Shown here: piece after piece, positions 47,245-56,751 of the stretch
Position numbering within the stretch: the stretch's first letter is position 1
Layout: every line of letters starts with the position of its first letter
Assembly (NCBI GenBank): GCA_016709995.1
Contig: JADJLQ010000001.1
Coordinates: forward strand, 1,212,001-1,276,000
Length of the DNA stretch: 64,000 nucleotides
Direction of reading: 5' to 3'
Source of the DNA: Saprospiraceae bacterium
Lineage (GTDB): Bacteria; Bacteroidota; Bacteroidia; Chitinophagales; Saprospiraceae
Made by a program: the position numbers and the translations under genes
The notes under the pieces: generated by a model
Seen by the model: only the letters and a program-made list of their open reading frames with translations
What the model was told of the DNA's origin: nothing
The model's database searches: none

Positions 47245-47273
47245 AACCTGCCGAGGAGTACTGGGCAGGTTTC
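47245..47273 (-). terminator. Terminator of the cytochrome-like lipoprotein gene
   Basis: Perfect 9-bp stem AAACCTGCC / GGCAGGTTT with an 11-nt loop; on the minus strand it is followed by TTTTTTT. It lies 32 nt downstream of the stop of the gene at 47305-47700. Confidence 0.85.
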
Positions 47274-47304
47274 AAAAAACTAATATATAGGCTTAATCAC
47301 ATCA

Positions 47305-47700
47305 CTAATTATTTGGAGCACCAGCATCAATCCAGCAGATGATGGTGTTTTTTTGAGCTGTGGTTAGTTTCCCTTCCTTAGGCATAAGACCACTACTTAC
47401 AGCGGATTTGATATTTACTTTAGCAGCATTGATTTGATCATAAGTCAGCAAAGCTCCAGGTCCATTGCCACTTCCACTGGCGTGACAGGTGGACCCAGTA
47501 CATGAGGCTGTGATGATTGGTTTGACATCTGCGGCGAAAGCTTTGGCTACTGGCCCACAATCTACAGTGGTATTTCCTCCGCCAGAATTCCCCCCATTAT
47601 TTCCTCCGGAATCCCCATTGTCCTCGTCTTTACTACAAGCATTTAGTAACATCAAGATGGTAAAAGAAAAGGCAAAAGTTATTTTTTTCATGTTTGACAT
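47305..47700 (-). CDS. Cytochrome c-like lipoprotein with CX4CH motif
   Basis: A 131-residue lipoprotein (LLNACSKDEDNGD; lipobox LNAC) with a Gly/Ser/Asn-rich linker, then a single heme-type motif CTGSTCH (C-x4-C-H) in VKPIITASCTGSTCHASG and SSGLMPKEGKLTTAQKNTI with a possible Met sixth ligand. Four residues between the cysteines instead of two occur in a group of Bacteroidota and Planctomycetes cytochrome-type proteins. A surface or periplasmic electron carrier is inferred. Met4 could be the start as well as Met1. Confidence 0.75.
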   Translation of the reverse strand: MSNMKKITFAFSFTILMLLNACSKDEDNGDSGGNNGGNSGGGNTTVDCGPVAKAFAADVKPIITASCTGSTCHASGSGNGPGALLTYDQINAAKVNIKSAVSSGLMPKEGKLTTAQKNTIICWIDAGAPNN

Positions 47701-47752
47701 TTAATAATCCAAACGAGGTTATTTAAATGCCGGTTGCCTTCAGAGGGTATAT

Positions 47753-48214
47753 CTATATAGTCAGTCTCATTTCGACCAACCTTTTTTGAAAGCCTGCTTT
47801 CTGATATGCCCGGATCGCTGATTTGTTTTCTTCATATACTTCTAACCAAAGCTGCGATATAGATCTATCAGCACTCCACAGTTTTAGGGCGTCCAGGATA
47901 TGATTGATTATATTGTTGCCTCTATAAGCAGGTAATACGTACATGAACCCAAGATAGGCATATCGGTCTCCTAGATAATAAGGCTTTTGTACCCTGATGT
48001 CCGCATAGCCTGATGCGATTAATTCACCCTGGTACTCAGCCACCATCACCACAGAATCCTGACCTTGAATCAAAGCTGCAAGATCATAATACTGGATCGA
48101 TCCAGGCCTGATTTGATCGTCATAAGGTCGTTCTGCATGGATCACCCCTTGTTCGAATTTTAACAAACCAGGAAGGTCATCCAAATGAGCTTCACGTATA
48201 ATTAAATCATCCAT
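47753..48214 (-). CDS. GNAT-family N-acetyltransferase
   Basis: A 153-residue acetyl-CoA-dependent acyltransferase with a good GNAT motif A (LGFMYVLPAYRGNNIINHIL) and motif B (LWLEVYEENKSAIRAYQKAG). Motif A has N-N-I in place of the commoner G-I/G-V, within family range. The acceptor is unknown. Confidence 0.88.
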   Translation of the reverse strand: MDDLIIREAHLDDLPGLLKFEQGVIHAERPYDDQIRPGSIQYYDLAALIQGQDSVVMVAEYQGELIASGYADIRVQKPYYLGDRYAYLGFMYVLPAYRGNNIINHILDALKLWSADRSISQLWLEVYEENKSAIRAYQKAGFQKRLVEMRLTI

Positions 48215-48288
48215 GACTAAATATAGAATAAAGTACCAAATATTACATACATGATGTAATCATACAATCTAAGCTTTCACTGCATATT

Positions 48289-49407
48289 TTAATAGATTGA
48301 TTTATGGACTGCATCCACTATATAATGCATGATACTAGTCTCCTGTTTGGTAGCATCAGACTGATCGAGATCGTATGCCGCGCTACTCGCTATGACCAGG
48401 TACTCAGATGGGACACAATAGATAAATTGCCCCCCATATCCCCAAAGCAGATATCCGGTATGATGAATGGATGTGGTAGTCCAGATTGAATAGCCGAACC
48501 CAAGTTGAAGCGGGCCTAAAAGTTGTGGCTTGGTCAAAATATTTTTGACACAACGATCAATATAAGTGGCGGGTACGACTTGAATGATGCCATTGTGTCC
48601 TTGTTGTATCAATAAGTATCCAATTTTGGCCATATCGCGGGTAGCCAACTGTAGTCCAAATGCCCCAAACTGGTAACCCTCATGATCTTGTAGCCACGAC
48701 GAATGCTCAATGCCCAGGTAATCAAATAATTGTGTTTGAGCATAAGAATCCAGCGTAGCCCCGGCTGCCTTGGAGATGATGGCTCCAAGCAGATGGCTGG
48801 ACGGAGAACAATAATTAAAATAGGTACCCGGAGGATGATCTAAATCATGGCCCAGGATATCAATAAATTGATTTGGAGCATCGATCCAACGTGTAAAATC
48901 CGATTCGTCCCAATGAAAGCCTCCTGTCATAGTGAGAAGGTGCTTGAGTCTGATACTTTGGAAAAAAGTGTCTTTAGCTTGTACCTGGACCGGAGATAGG
49001 TCCGGAAATATGGGTTGGTCGACAGACTCTAATTGTTTTTGTTCAATAGCAATACCTGCAAGTAAAGAGACTATAGTTTTTGTGCAGGACCGGATATGCC
49101 TTAAATCCTCAGCAGTGCCCTGGTAATATTTTTCGCCTATAAGTTTACCATTCTTGACAATTACAATAGATTGCAAACCTTGGACTTTTGCACCTCTCTC
49201 CATTACTTCCGTCACGGCATCATCTACCAAGTGCTGACTCGCCGGAGACGAAACCTCCCAAGGACGATGCAAATCGATCAACCCCGGGTCTTCCCACGCA
49301 CGCGGGACTACCTCAACCTGTTTGGAGCAAGCGGATAATACCAAAGTTAAAAACCACAGGCCATATATCACTCCGTGCATACGATCAAAGACAATGTTTG
49401 ACCCCAA
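48289..49407 (-). CDS. Serine hydrolase, beta-lactamase/PBP-like lipoprotein
   Basis: A 372-residue secreted serine hydrolase of the class-C beta-lactamase superfamily. Start at 49407, or more likely at the internal ATG at 49380 (MHGVIYGLWFLTLVLSACSK), which gives a normal lipoprotein signal with lipobox LSAC. Catalytic S107-C-T-K110 (numbered from 49407) is present; the YxN-type motif is NYCS and the third motif is not obvious. Such proteins are esterases or D-aminopeptidases more often than true beta-lactamases. Confidence 0.85.
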   Translation of the reverse strand: MGSNIVFDRMHGVIYGLWFLTLVLSACSKQVEVVPRAWEDPGLIDLHRPWEVSSPASQHLVDDAVTEVMERGAKVQGLQSIVIVKNGKLIGEKYYQGTAEDLRHIRSCTKTIVSLLAGIAIEQKQLESVDQPIFPDLSPVQVQAKDTFFQSIRLKHLLTMTGGFHWDESDFTRWIDAPNQFIDILGHDLDHPPGTYFNYCSPSSHLLGAIISKAAGATLDSYAQTQLFDYLGIEHSSWLQDHEGYQFGAFGLQLATRDMAKIGYLLIQQGHNGIIQVVPATYIDRCVKNILTKPQLLGPLQLGFGYSIWTTTSIHHTGYLLWGYGGQFIYCVPSEYLVIASSAAYDLDQSDATKQETSIMHYIVDAVHKSIY

Positions 49408-49465
49408 AAGTTGCTTGGAGCCACCAAATCGGTGCTATTTCATCTAACTATATCCCTAAAACGAC

Positions 49466-49491
49466 AAAAGACAGCATCGCTGCTGTCTTTT
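49466..49491 (-). terminator. Terminator downstream of the RRM gene
   Basis: Perfect stem AAAAGACAGC / GCTGTCTTTT with a 6-nt loop (ATCGCT), between the RRM gene and the serine hydrolase gene. A T-rich run follows on both strands, so it could act in either direction. Confidence 0.7.
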
Positions 49492-49557
49492 ATATCTTAC
49501 TCAGTTTATCTTAAATAAAATGGGTGATTGATTCCTAAAAAAGGATGAGCACGAGGC

Positions 49558-49857
49558 TTACCACTTTTTCTTAAAAGAGCTATTGCCCCCACCGAAACTA
49601 CTTGTTCCTAGTTGAGATTTGTCTTTGGCTACAGAAACAGAGATGGTACGGCCATCGATGTCTTTGTTGTTAAGTCCACGAATCGCTGATTTACCAGCTT
49701 CTTCGTCAGACATTTCTACGAATGCAAAACCACGTGATCTACCGGTCTCCCGATCCATAATCACTTTGGCAGATACTACTTCACCATACTCGGTGAAAAA
49801 GGTACTCAGATCGGCATCAGTAACACCGAATCCAAGATTTGAAACATAAATTTTCAT
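49558..49857 (-). CDS. RRM-type RNA-binding protein
   Basis: A 99-residue protein with a single RNA-recognition motif: RNP2 IYVSNLGFG and RNP1 RSRGFAFVEM, ending in a short Gly/Ser-rich tail (SSFGGGNSSFKKKW). It belongs to the small Bacteroidota/cyanobacterial RRM family, often cold- or stress-induced. A -7 box (TATCTTTG at 49999-49992, minus strand) would give a long leader of about 130 nt, a common trait of cold-shock-type genes, but the -33 element is missing. Confidence 0.9.
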   Translation of the reverse strand: MKIYVSNLGFGVTDADLSTFFTEYGEVVSAKVIMDRETGRSRGFAFVEMSDEEAGKSAIRGLNNKDIDGRTISVSVAKDKSQLGTSSFGGGNSSFKKKW

Positions 49858-50278
49858 GCTTGAAAAAAAAATAAAAGATTAAAAAATAACGTGAATAAAG
49901 GGTAGAAAGTAGTCTGCTGTGAAAAATAAAACTCTTGTTGGGGAGGAAAACTAATCGAAGGAGAAATGCTTAATAATCTAAAATCACGTGACAAAGATAC
50001 AGCTTATTAGACAAGGTGTCAGTTTTTATTGTGAATGGGGTGTTATTGGTCTTTGCCCTGTTACTACAAATGAATAACCATCTCTCAGCAAAAATGTGCC
50101 ACAGTTGACAAATGTGACCAGCACCTATTTGCCAGGAAATGGATTCAGATTAATACAAAAATGTTATATAAAAAACAGAAAATCAATTAGATGTAAAATT
50201 TAAGCTTGGATATAACCAAAAGCTAAATTCACTCAAAGCTAAACAGATTCAACACAAGTAGAATGGCGAAAAATAAAA
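49858..50278. other. Intergenic region between RRM gene and pseudogene
   Basis: AT-rich, with no supported gene. It holds the probable RRM leader with -7 box at 49992-49999. Nothing else was recognised. Confidence 0.4.
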
Positions 50279-51443
50279 TTAGTTCGATGAACGAAGCACT
50301 TTGAAGCTACTGTTTTGAAAAGGTGAAATCGTTATAGGCATGGCGCTTGAATAAGGATTATTCAATAAAGAGAAATCAATAACTTTTGAATTAGGGTCAA
50401 TATCAAATTTTGAGATAGGCATTCCTTCTATATTCAAAATACTATTTGAAGTCAATTTTGATAGATTTGAGTTAGGGATTTATGAATAGATCCCACTGGT
50501 TTTGAGTGATTAAATTTTTATCATTTGAAATAAAACTTGAAAAATCCTCAATTAGATTGTGGAACAATTGAAAAACCACCTAAAGGAATGACCTCGGGAG
50601 GAATGTTTTGATCGAAAATATTAGCTGTTGTTATATTTTTTTTAGGAGCACTCATTAATGAAGTAACTATGAGACTTTCAGAATAAGGTTGAATATTATA
50701 AGTGGTGTAATTTTGTTGATTAGTAATATTTAATTGGTCGAAATTTTCTGCAAGGTTAAAATGGACTATAATTTTCCCATTTTCAATACTATTCACCTTA
50801 CCATCATTATACAATTTAAACCCGATCAGCTTGCCTCCAATTTCATCAACATTAGAAGAATACGTTTGAATTTCATCTTGAATAATCTCAAATGCTTCGT
50901 CCATTGTCTTAAGATTGAAATTCATTTTGGTACTAAAGTCACTTCGATTTGTTAGATAATTTTCCGAATCAGTCAGGTAACAATTGAGTTTGTTTATCAA
51001 AATACTGCGAAAAAAAAAAAGATTGCCATTTTCACTCCTTACCAGCTAAGAATACATTTCCCTTTATTAATATAAGACTCACTTCCTTTCAATGAAAGCA
51101 ACCGTCCATAAAAGCTGTCTAAAACATTGTTTTGCATTCTTTAGTAATGGTAAATCCATTCAACAAATCCTGAATATATTTTTTCCAATAGTTAAATTAC
51201 TTGAGAATGCAAATATTATTCCTCATGATTAAAAATCTTGGTATTCCCATCAGTATACGATTTTGATTCTCCAAAATTATTTTTCTCAGTTTTAGTGATT
51301 CTCGAGTCGCTAACGCAGATTACTCCATCTTTACACTTTGCAAAATAAGTAAAGGTTCCATGAGCAAAAATTAGTGATTCTTGATCCTGTGTGAAGGAAG
51401 TTAAACTCCACAGGAAAAAGTACAAAAGGGTTAATAATTTCAT
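50279..51443 (-). pseudogene. Multiply frameshifted gene, N-terminus like a secreted Ntn-hydrolase/proteasome-beta family protein
   Basis: The region from 51443 to 50279 keeps protein-like reading on the minus strand but in several frames. The first part (51443-51216) has a signal peptide (MKLLTLLYFFLWSLTSFT) and GTFTYFAKCKDGVICVSDSR, like the start of an Ntn-hydrolase family member, then stops. Coding-like text resumes at NYWKKYIQDLLNGFTITKEC (about 51190) and DSFYGRLLSLKGSESYINKG (51119), continues through the 150-codon frame 51000-50548, then LIEDFSSFISNDKNLITQNQ (about 50550-50490) and NSILNIEGMPISKFDIDPNS to a stop at 50279. At least four disruptions are needed. The two parts could also be two adjacent relics. 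The AT-rich base use differs from the neighbours. Confidence 0.6.
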
Positions 51444-51519
51444 AATGAAAAATCGAAATTAAAATATAAAAAAACCTGGATGTTGTTCAAGCATCCAGGT
51501 CAGTAGGAATTATCCTTTC

Positions 51520-54006
51520 TTACGCGCTACAAGCCTCACAATCCGGATTATCAATACTACAAGCCTGTACTGCACTCGCCATGATCGGTTCATTGAGCAT
51601 TGCGTCTACCGTCTCCTGTGGAGCGACTGAAGGTACACTTTGGAGTCGGGATGCTTTGGGTATCGGTGGAGCATCTGTTTCGTCCAGATCACTGACCGTC
51701 ATCTTGGCATCGGGCTCTGTAACGACGAATTTCTTTTGATACTCATCACTGAGGGTAAATTTGATGGCGTCCACTGCAGCTTTGCTGCGGAGATAATACA
51801 TGCCGGTTTTGAGACCCTTGCCCCAGCTATAAAAGTGCATGGAAGACAACTTGGCAAAATTGGGACTCTCCACGAACAGGTTGAGACTCTGACTCTGGCA
51901 GATAAATGCCCCTCTGTCCGCTGACATATCAATGAGGACTTTTTGACTCAGCTCCCAGGCTGTTTTATAGAGTTCTCTGATCTTGGGTGGGATCTCCATG
52001 ATGTGCTGGATAGATCCGTTGGAAGCAATGATTTTCTCTCGTATCTCTTTGGTCCAAAGACCCAGGCTGACCAGGTCATGCAGCAGATGTTTGTTGACTA
52101 CTACATATTCGCCTGAGAGTGTTCTTCTTGTATAAATATTGGAAGTGTATGGCTCAAAGCACTCATTATTGCCTAATATCTGCGAAGTGGATGCTGTCGG
52201 CATAGGAGCCAGCAATAGACTATTTCTGATACCGTGTTTCTTGATTTGTTTTTTAAGATCGGACCAGTTCCATCTGGTCGAAGGTGTCACATTCCACATA
52301 TCGTACTGGAGTATACCTTCACTGGCGGGAGATCCCTTATATGACTCATAGGCACCATTTTTCTCAGCCAAGGCACAGGATTCGAGCAAGGCACCATAAT
52401 AGATAGTCTCGAAGATTTCTTTATTCAACAATCTGGCTTCAGGACTATCAAAAGCAAATCCCATCAAAATAAATGCATCTGCAAGTCCTTGTACACCGAT
52501 GCCGATCGGTCTGTGTCTGAAATTGCTATTTCTCGCCTCCGGGATGGGATAATAATTGATATCGATGATCTTATTGAGATTGCGTGTAATCACCCGGGTG
52601 ATCTCCATAAGCTTTTGGTGATCAAACTCTTTTTTATCATTGATATATTTAGGCAGAGAGATCGACGCCAGATTGCAGACTGCTACCTCGTCTGGAGAAG
52701 TGTACTCCATGATTTCGGTACAGAGATTGCTGGATCGGATGGTGCCCAGGTTTTTTTGATTAGATTTTTGATTGGCGGCGTCTTTGTATAATATATATGG
52801 AGTGCCGGTCTCTGTCTGAGAGTCGAGAATAGCAAACCACAGCTCCTGAGCGCGGATTACTTTGCGGGCTTTGCCTTCGCGTTCGTACTGAGTATATAAC
52901 TTTTCAAATTCCGGACCGTAGGTGTCACAAAGTCCCGGGGCTTCATTAGGGCAGAATAATGACCAGGTACTGTCTGCCTTGACGCGTTCCATAAATAAGT
53001 CGGGGACCCACATGGCGTAAAACAAATCTCGGGCACGTACTTCTTCTTTGCCATTATTCTTTTTCAATTCAAGAAAATCAAAGATATCAGAGTGCCAGGG
53101 CTCCAGGTAGATCGCAAAAGCGCCTTTTCGCTTGCCACCACCCTGATCAACATACCTTGCAGTATCATTGAACACCTTGAGCATGGGTATAATACCATTG
53201 CTCGTACCGCCTGTGCCTCGGATATAACTACCTTGTGCTCTCACATTATGGATGCTCAGGCCCACACCGCCTGCACTTTGAGAAATCTTGGCGCAGCGGG
53301 ATAAGGTCTCAAATATCCCAGAAATACTATCATCGGTCATGCTCAGAAGAAAACAAGAAGAAAGTTGTGGTTTGGGCGTCCCTGCATTAAACAAAGTCGG
53401 TGTCGCATGGATAAACCATTTCTCTGACATGAGTTCGTAAGTCTCCAGGGCTGCTGTGATGTCTGTGCCGTGAATACCTACTGACGCCCGCATGAGCATA
53501 TGTTGAGGCCTTTCGACTACTTGGCCATACATTCTGAGCAAGTAGGATCGCTCCAGGGTCTTAAAACCAAAATAATCGAAATTGTAATCCCGATCGTAGA
53601 TGATCGCTGAATCGAGTTTATCAGCAGATTTCATGACGATATCGTGCGTCTCTTTTCCGATCAGGCCGGCGGGGGTGTTTGTCTTTGGGTCTACATAGTT
53701 AAATAGGTCATGGATGGTTTCAGAAAAGGACTTCTTGGTTTCTTTGTGCAGATTGGATACAGCGATTCGGGCAGCTAGCAGTGCATAATCCGGATGAACT
53801 GTAGCCAGAGAGGCAGCTGTCTCCGCAGCCAATACATCCAGATCGGTAGTTTTGACGCCATCATAGAGTCCGATGATCACTCTTTTGGCAATTTCGATGG
53901 GTTCTACATAGGTAGAGTTGAGGCCGTAGCACAGCTTTTTGATGCGGGCTGTGATTTTGTCAAATGACACCTCCTCTTGTTTTCCGCTCCTTTTTAAGAC
54001 CTTCAT
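51520..54006 (-). CDS. nrdA: Ribonucleoside-diphosphate reductase, class I alpha subunit
   Basis: An 828-residue catalytic subunit. N-terminal ATP-cone (KRSGKQEEVSFDKITARIKK, residues about 5-90) for allosteric control, then the barrel with Cys in NAGTPKPQLSSCFLLSM (about residue 218), the radical site NLCTEIMEYTSPDEVAVCNL and the second Cys of the pair, the MPTASTSQILGNNECFEPYT block and a C-terminal redox tail DNPDCEACSA. Reduces ribonucleoside diphosphates using the radical from NrdB. Second gene of nrdB-nrdA, 97 nt apart. Confidence 0.97.
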   Translation of the reverse strand: MKVLKRSGKQEEVSFDKITARIKKLCYGLNSTYVEPIEIAKRVIIGLYDGVKTTDLDVLAAETAASLATVHPDYALLAARIAVSNLHKETKKSFSETIHDLFNYVDPKTNTPAGLIGKETHDIVMKSADKLDSAIIYDRDYNFDYFGFKTLERSYLLRMYGQVVERPQHMLMRASVGIHGTDITAALETYELMSEKWFIHATPTLFNAGTPKPQLSSCFLLSMTDDSISGIFETLSRCAKISQSAGGVGLSIHNVRAQGSYIRGTGGTSNGIIPMLKVFNDTARYVDQGGGKRKGAFAIYLEPWHSDIFDFLELKKNNGKEEVRARDLFYAMWVPDLFMERVKADSTWSLFCPNEAPGLCDTYGPEFEKLYTQYEREGKARKVIRAQELWFAILDSQTETGTPYILYKDAANQKSNQKNLGTIRSSNLCTEIMEYTSPDEVAVCNLASISLPKYINDKKEFDHQKLMEITRVITRNLNKIIDINYYPIPEARNSNFRHRPIGIGVQGLADAFILMGFAFDSPEARLLNKEIFETIYYGALLESCALAEKNGAYESYKGSPASEGILQYDMWNVTPSTRWNWSDLKKQIKKHGIRNSLLLAPMPTASTSQILGNNECFEPYTSNIYTRRTLSGEYVVVNKHLLHDLVSLGLWTKEIREKIIASNGSIQHIMEIPPKIRELYKTAWELSQKVLIDMSADRGAFICQSQSLNLFVESPNFAKLSSMHFYSWGKGLKTGMYYLRSKAAVDAIKFTLSDEYQKKFVVTEPDAKMTVSDLDETDAPPIPKASRLQSVPSVAPQETVDAMLNEPIMASAVQACSIDNPDCEACSA

Positions 54007-54103
54007 AGTAGTTTTCTTTGTTAATTTGGTTTTCTTATTTGTAGTAGTTTTGAGATAATAGCCTAGTCTTGACCTTAATTGTAGTTTTTGTGTAGTTTAT
54101 ATG

Positions 54104-55081
54104 TTAAAAGTCAGCATTGATGCTGAATACTTGTGTGTCTCGCGTAGTACCGATGCCCGATTTCTTATACTCCCCCACTCTCTTTTCGAAGAAATTAGTT
54201 TTGCCGGTCAGAGAGATCATCTCCATAAATGGGAAAGGATTCTCCACATTGTATATCTTTTTATTGCCCAATGACATCAATAACCTGTCTGCTACGAACT
54301 CGATATACTGGCACATCAGATCTGCATTCATACCGATCAGGCGTACTGGCAAGGCATCCGTGACAAATTCCTTCTCAATCTCTACTGCATCTCTGATGAT
54401 GTTTTCGACTTGCTCATCTGATAATTTATTGACCAGATGCTTATTATAGATCATACAGGCAAAATCACAGTGCATGCCTTCATCTCTGGATATCAGCTCA
54501 TTGGAGAAAGTGAGTCCAGGCATCAAGCCACGCTTTTTGAGCCAGAAGATGGAACAAAACGATCCACTAAAAAATATGCCTTCTACCGCGGCAAATGCAA
54601 CCAGCTGCTCATGAAACGAGCCCTGCTCTATCCAACGCATCGCCCAATCAGCTTTTTTCTTGACACAAGGCATATGATCTATGGCATGGAAGAGGTAATC
54701 CTTCTCCTGAGGATCCTTGATATATGTGTCTATCAATAAAGAATAGGTCTCTGAATGTATGTTTTCAATCATGATCTGGTAGCCATAGAAAAATTTAGCT
54801 TCGGGATACTGCACCATGCGGAGCATATTTTCTGCCAGGTTTTCATTGACGATGCCATCACTGGCAGCAAAAAAGGCCAATACATGTTTGATGAAATGTC
54901 TTTCGTCATCTGTCAGCCCCTCTTGCCAGGTGATGATGTCTTGTGCAAGGTCAATCTCTTCTGCTACCCAAAAGGTGGCTACAGAGTCTTTATAAAACTG
55001 CCATATATCATTATGTTGTAAAGGGAATATCACAAACCGGTTAGGGTTCTCTTGTAGAATTGGTTCGACACGTTGCTCCAT
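54104..55081 (-). CDS. nrdB: Ribonucleoside-diphosphate reductase, class I beta subunit
   Basis: A 325-residue radical subunit. The di-iron ligands are in the E/H motifs ERHFIKHVLAFFAASDGIVN, MIENIHSETYSLLIDTY and EGIFFSGSFCSIFW, RDEGMHCDFACMIY, and a Tyr near the first helix pair is present. The order nrdB before nrdA is less common than nrdA-nrdB but frequent in Bacteroidota. Confidence 0.95.
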   Translation of the reverse strand: MEQRVEPILQENPNRFVIFPLQHNDIWQFYKDSVATFWVAEEIDLAQDIITWQEGLTDDERHFIKHVLAFFAASDGIVNENLAENMLRMVQYPEAKFFYGYQIMIENIHSETYSLLIDTYIKDPQEKDYLFHAIDHMPCVKKKADWAMRWIEQGSFHEQLVAFAAVEGIFFSGSFCSIFWLKKRGLMPGLTFSNELISRDEGMHCDFACMIYNKHLVNKLSDEQVENIIRDAVEIEKEFVTDALPVRLIGMNADLMCQYIEFVADRLLMSLGNKKIYNVENPFPFMEMISLTGKTNFFEKRVGEYKKSGIGTTRDTQVFSINADF

Positions 55082-55514
55082 ACTGTTTATATCAGTTTGA
55101 TTGGATTGGTTAGAAAATGGATGACTATGAGATGCAGAGAGATGCTTCGGAAGTAATATTCGATTTATCTGTTCTGCGGATCAAAAATAAAGCTCTTATC
55201 TGTTAATCTAAACTTAATATAGAAATTTTTTATATAAGTTTTTTTAATTTTTATCTTGGTTTCAACATTCATATCGGATTATTTTTTGTATGTACTTCTT
55301 TAAGACATATTAAAAAAATCACTAAAGTATGATGCTAAATAAATGAAACATTTCTTTAATATGTTTTGAAATTACTAACATAGTGTTGATAATGATCATA
55401 ATACATTGAACATCAACAATTTAAAAATTTATAAATTGTTAGCAACTGTATCCAAAAATCAATTAATCTTAAAAAAAGGAAGTCATTGAAATGACTTATT
55501 AGGGTAAAAAGGCT
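55082..55514. other. AT-rich intergenic region upstream of nrdB
   Basis: No gene seen. It contains a possible nrdB -7 box (TATTTTTG, minus strand, 55189-55182), an inverted repeat ACATATTAAA / TTTAATATGT (55305-55314 and 55355-55364) and the corA terminator. NrdR-box-like sequences were not recognised. Confidence 0.4.
55480..55497 (-). terminator. Terminator of corA
   Basis: Perfect 8-bp stem AAGTCATT / AATGACTT with a GA turn, followed on the minus strand by CCTTTTTTT; 17 nt downstream of the corA stop. Confidence 0.8.
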
Positions 55515-56468
55515 TTAAAACATTTGTTTGTGCCTAAAGAACCAAACGAGGAACACAATCAGCAAAACGGAAAGAAACAAAATATAATAAAAAGCCATCG
55601 GATTGTCCTCTAAGGGGAGGTACTTCAGGTTCATCCCGTAAAAGCTGGCAACCAGTGTAGGCACCATTAAAATGATGGTCACCACGGTCAGTCTTTGGAT
55701 AAACTTATTGAGGTTATTGGAGACTATGCTTGCATAAGCTTCCATGGTGCCAGACAGGATATTGGTGTGTCTATTGGCCATATCAAGCGCCTGATTATTG
55801 TCGATGAGGATGTCTTCAAACAAATCTGTCTTGTCTTCGTCTGCAGTGATCTGCAGGAAGTCTGTTCGTTTCATTTTCATTTTAACCAGATCATTAGCAC
55901 TCAGTGAGTTGACGAAATACACGAGGCTTTTTTCTATCCTTAAAAGCTGCTTTAATTCAGCATTTCTACTGGAATCGTAGAGCTCTTGTTCTATAAGGTT
56001 GCGCTTTAAATTTAAGCGTTTGAGGCTATCGAGATATGCCCACACATTTTGATCAAGTATATGTAGCGTAAACGACCTGATATCCGCGGGATCAGCATTT
56101 TTTACTTTGCCATCGATAAATTTTTTCAAGATGGTATTCTCATGAGCGGAAATGGTGATAATGGTATCAGGGGTAATGAGCAGACCAATTGGTATGGTGA
56201 TGTAAATAGGCTGATTTTCTTCCTCATCCGGATTGAGAATGGGAGTCTGAATCAATATAAAGCGGAGGTTTTCATCCCAGCGTTCATATCGTGATCGTTC
56301 GTCCGGGTCAAGGGAATCCGTTAAATAATCAGAAGGAATTTCTTTGGAAACTGCAAATGATTCTAACTCATTTTGCTCAAAGGGAGGATGAATGTCTATC
56401 CAACACCCCGGCGAAGCTTGTTGCAACTGCTTCAAATGGCCATCTACCCTGGTATAAAATTGAATCAT
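55515..56468 (-). CDS. corA: CorA-family magnesium/cobalt transporter
   Basis: A 317-residue inner-membrane channel. The long cytosolic funnel domain (EQELYDSSRNAELKQLLRIE) is followed by two C-terminal transmembrane helices with the gating signature YGMNLKYLP between them and the end WFFRHKQMF. The GMN motif is intact. Single gene. Confidence 0.93.
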   Translation of the reverse strand: MIQFYTRVDGHLKQLQQASPGCWIDIHPPFEQNELESFAVSKEIPSDYLTDSLDPDERSRYERWDENLRFILIQTPILNPDEEENQPIYITIPIGLLITPDTIITISAHENTILKKFIDGKVKNADPADIRSFTLHILDQNVWAYLDSLKRLNLKRNLIEQELYDSSRNAELKQLLRIEKSLVYFVNSLSANDLVKMKMKRTDFLQITADEDKTDLFEDILIDNNQALDMANRHTNILSGTMEAYASIVSNNLNKFIQRLTVVTIILMVPTLVASFYGMNLKYLPLEDNPMAFYYILFLSVLLIVFLVWFFRHKQMF

Positions 56469-56751
56469 AACTACTGCCTGAGCCGTCCATGGTTAATATA
56501 AAATCCTTTTGTGGCCGCAATAATAGACAATTATTCGAAAATCTGTCTCGTTAAAGCCATTAAAATAAATATAACCACGCTTAAAGTTTCATAGACCTTT
56601 AACCTTGCAATCTTATTTGAGTCTCCAATCTACGAAACAGAAAAGCTCAAAATAGTGGACTTGGTAGATTACAATGGCTATTTATTCGAAAAAAGGTCAC
56701 TAATGGTATTGATTGGATTAATTTGCATCATTAAAACCATATTCAAAAAAA

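Noticed and set aside
50548..51000. Independent hypothetical gene of 150 residues
   Set aside because: Coding-like sequence continues in other frames on both sides, so it is better seen as one piece of a broken gene.
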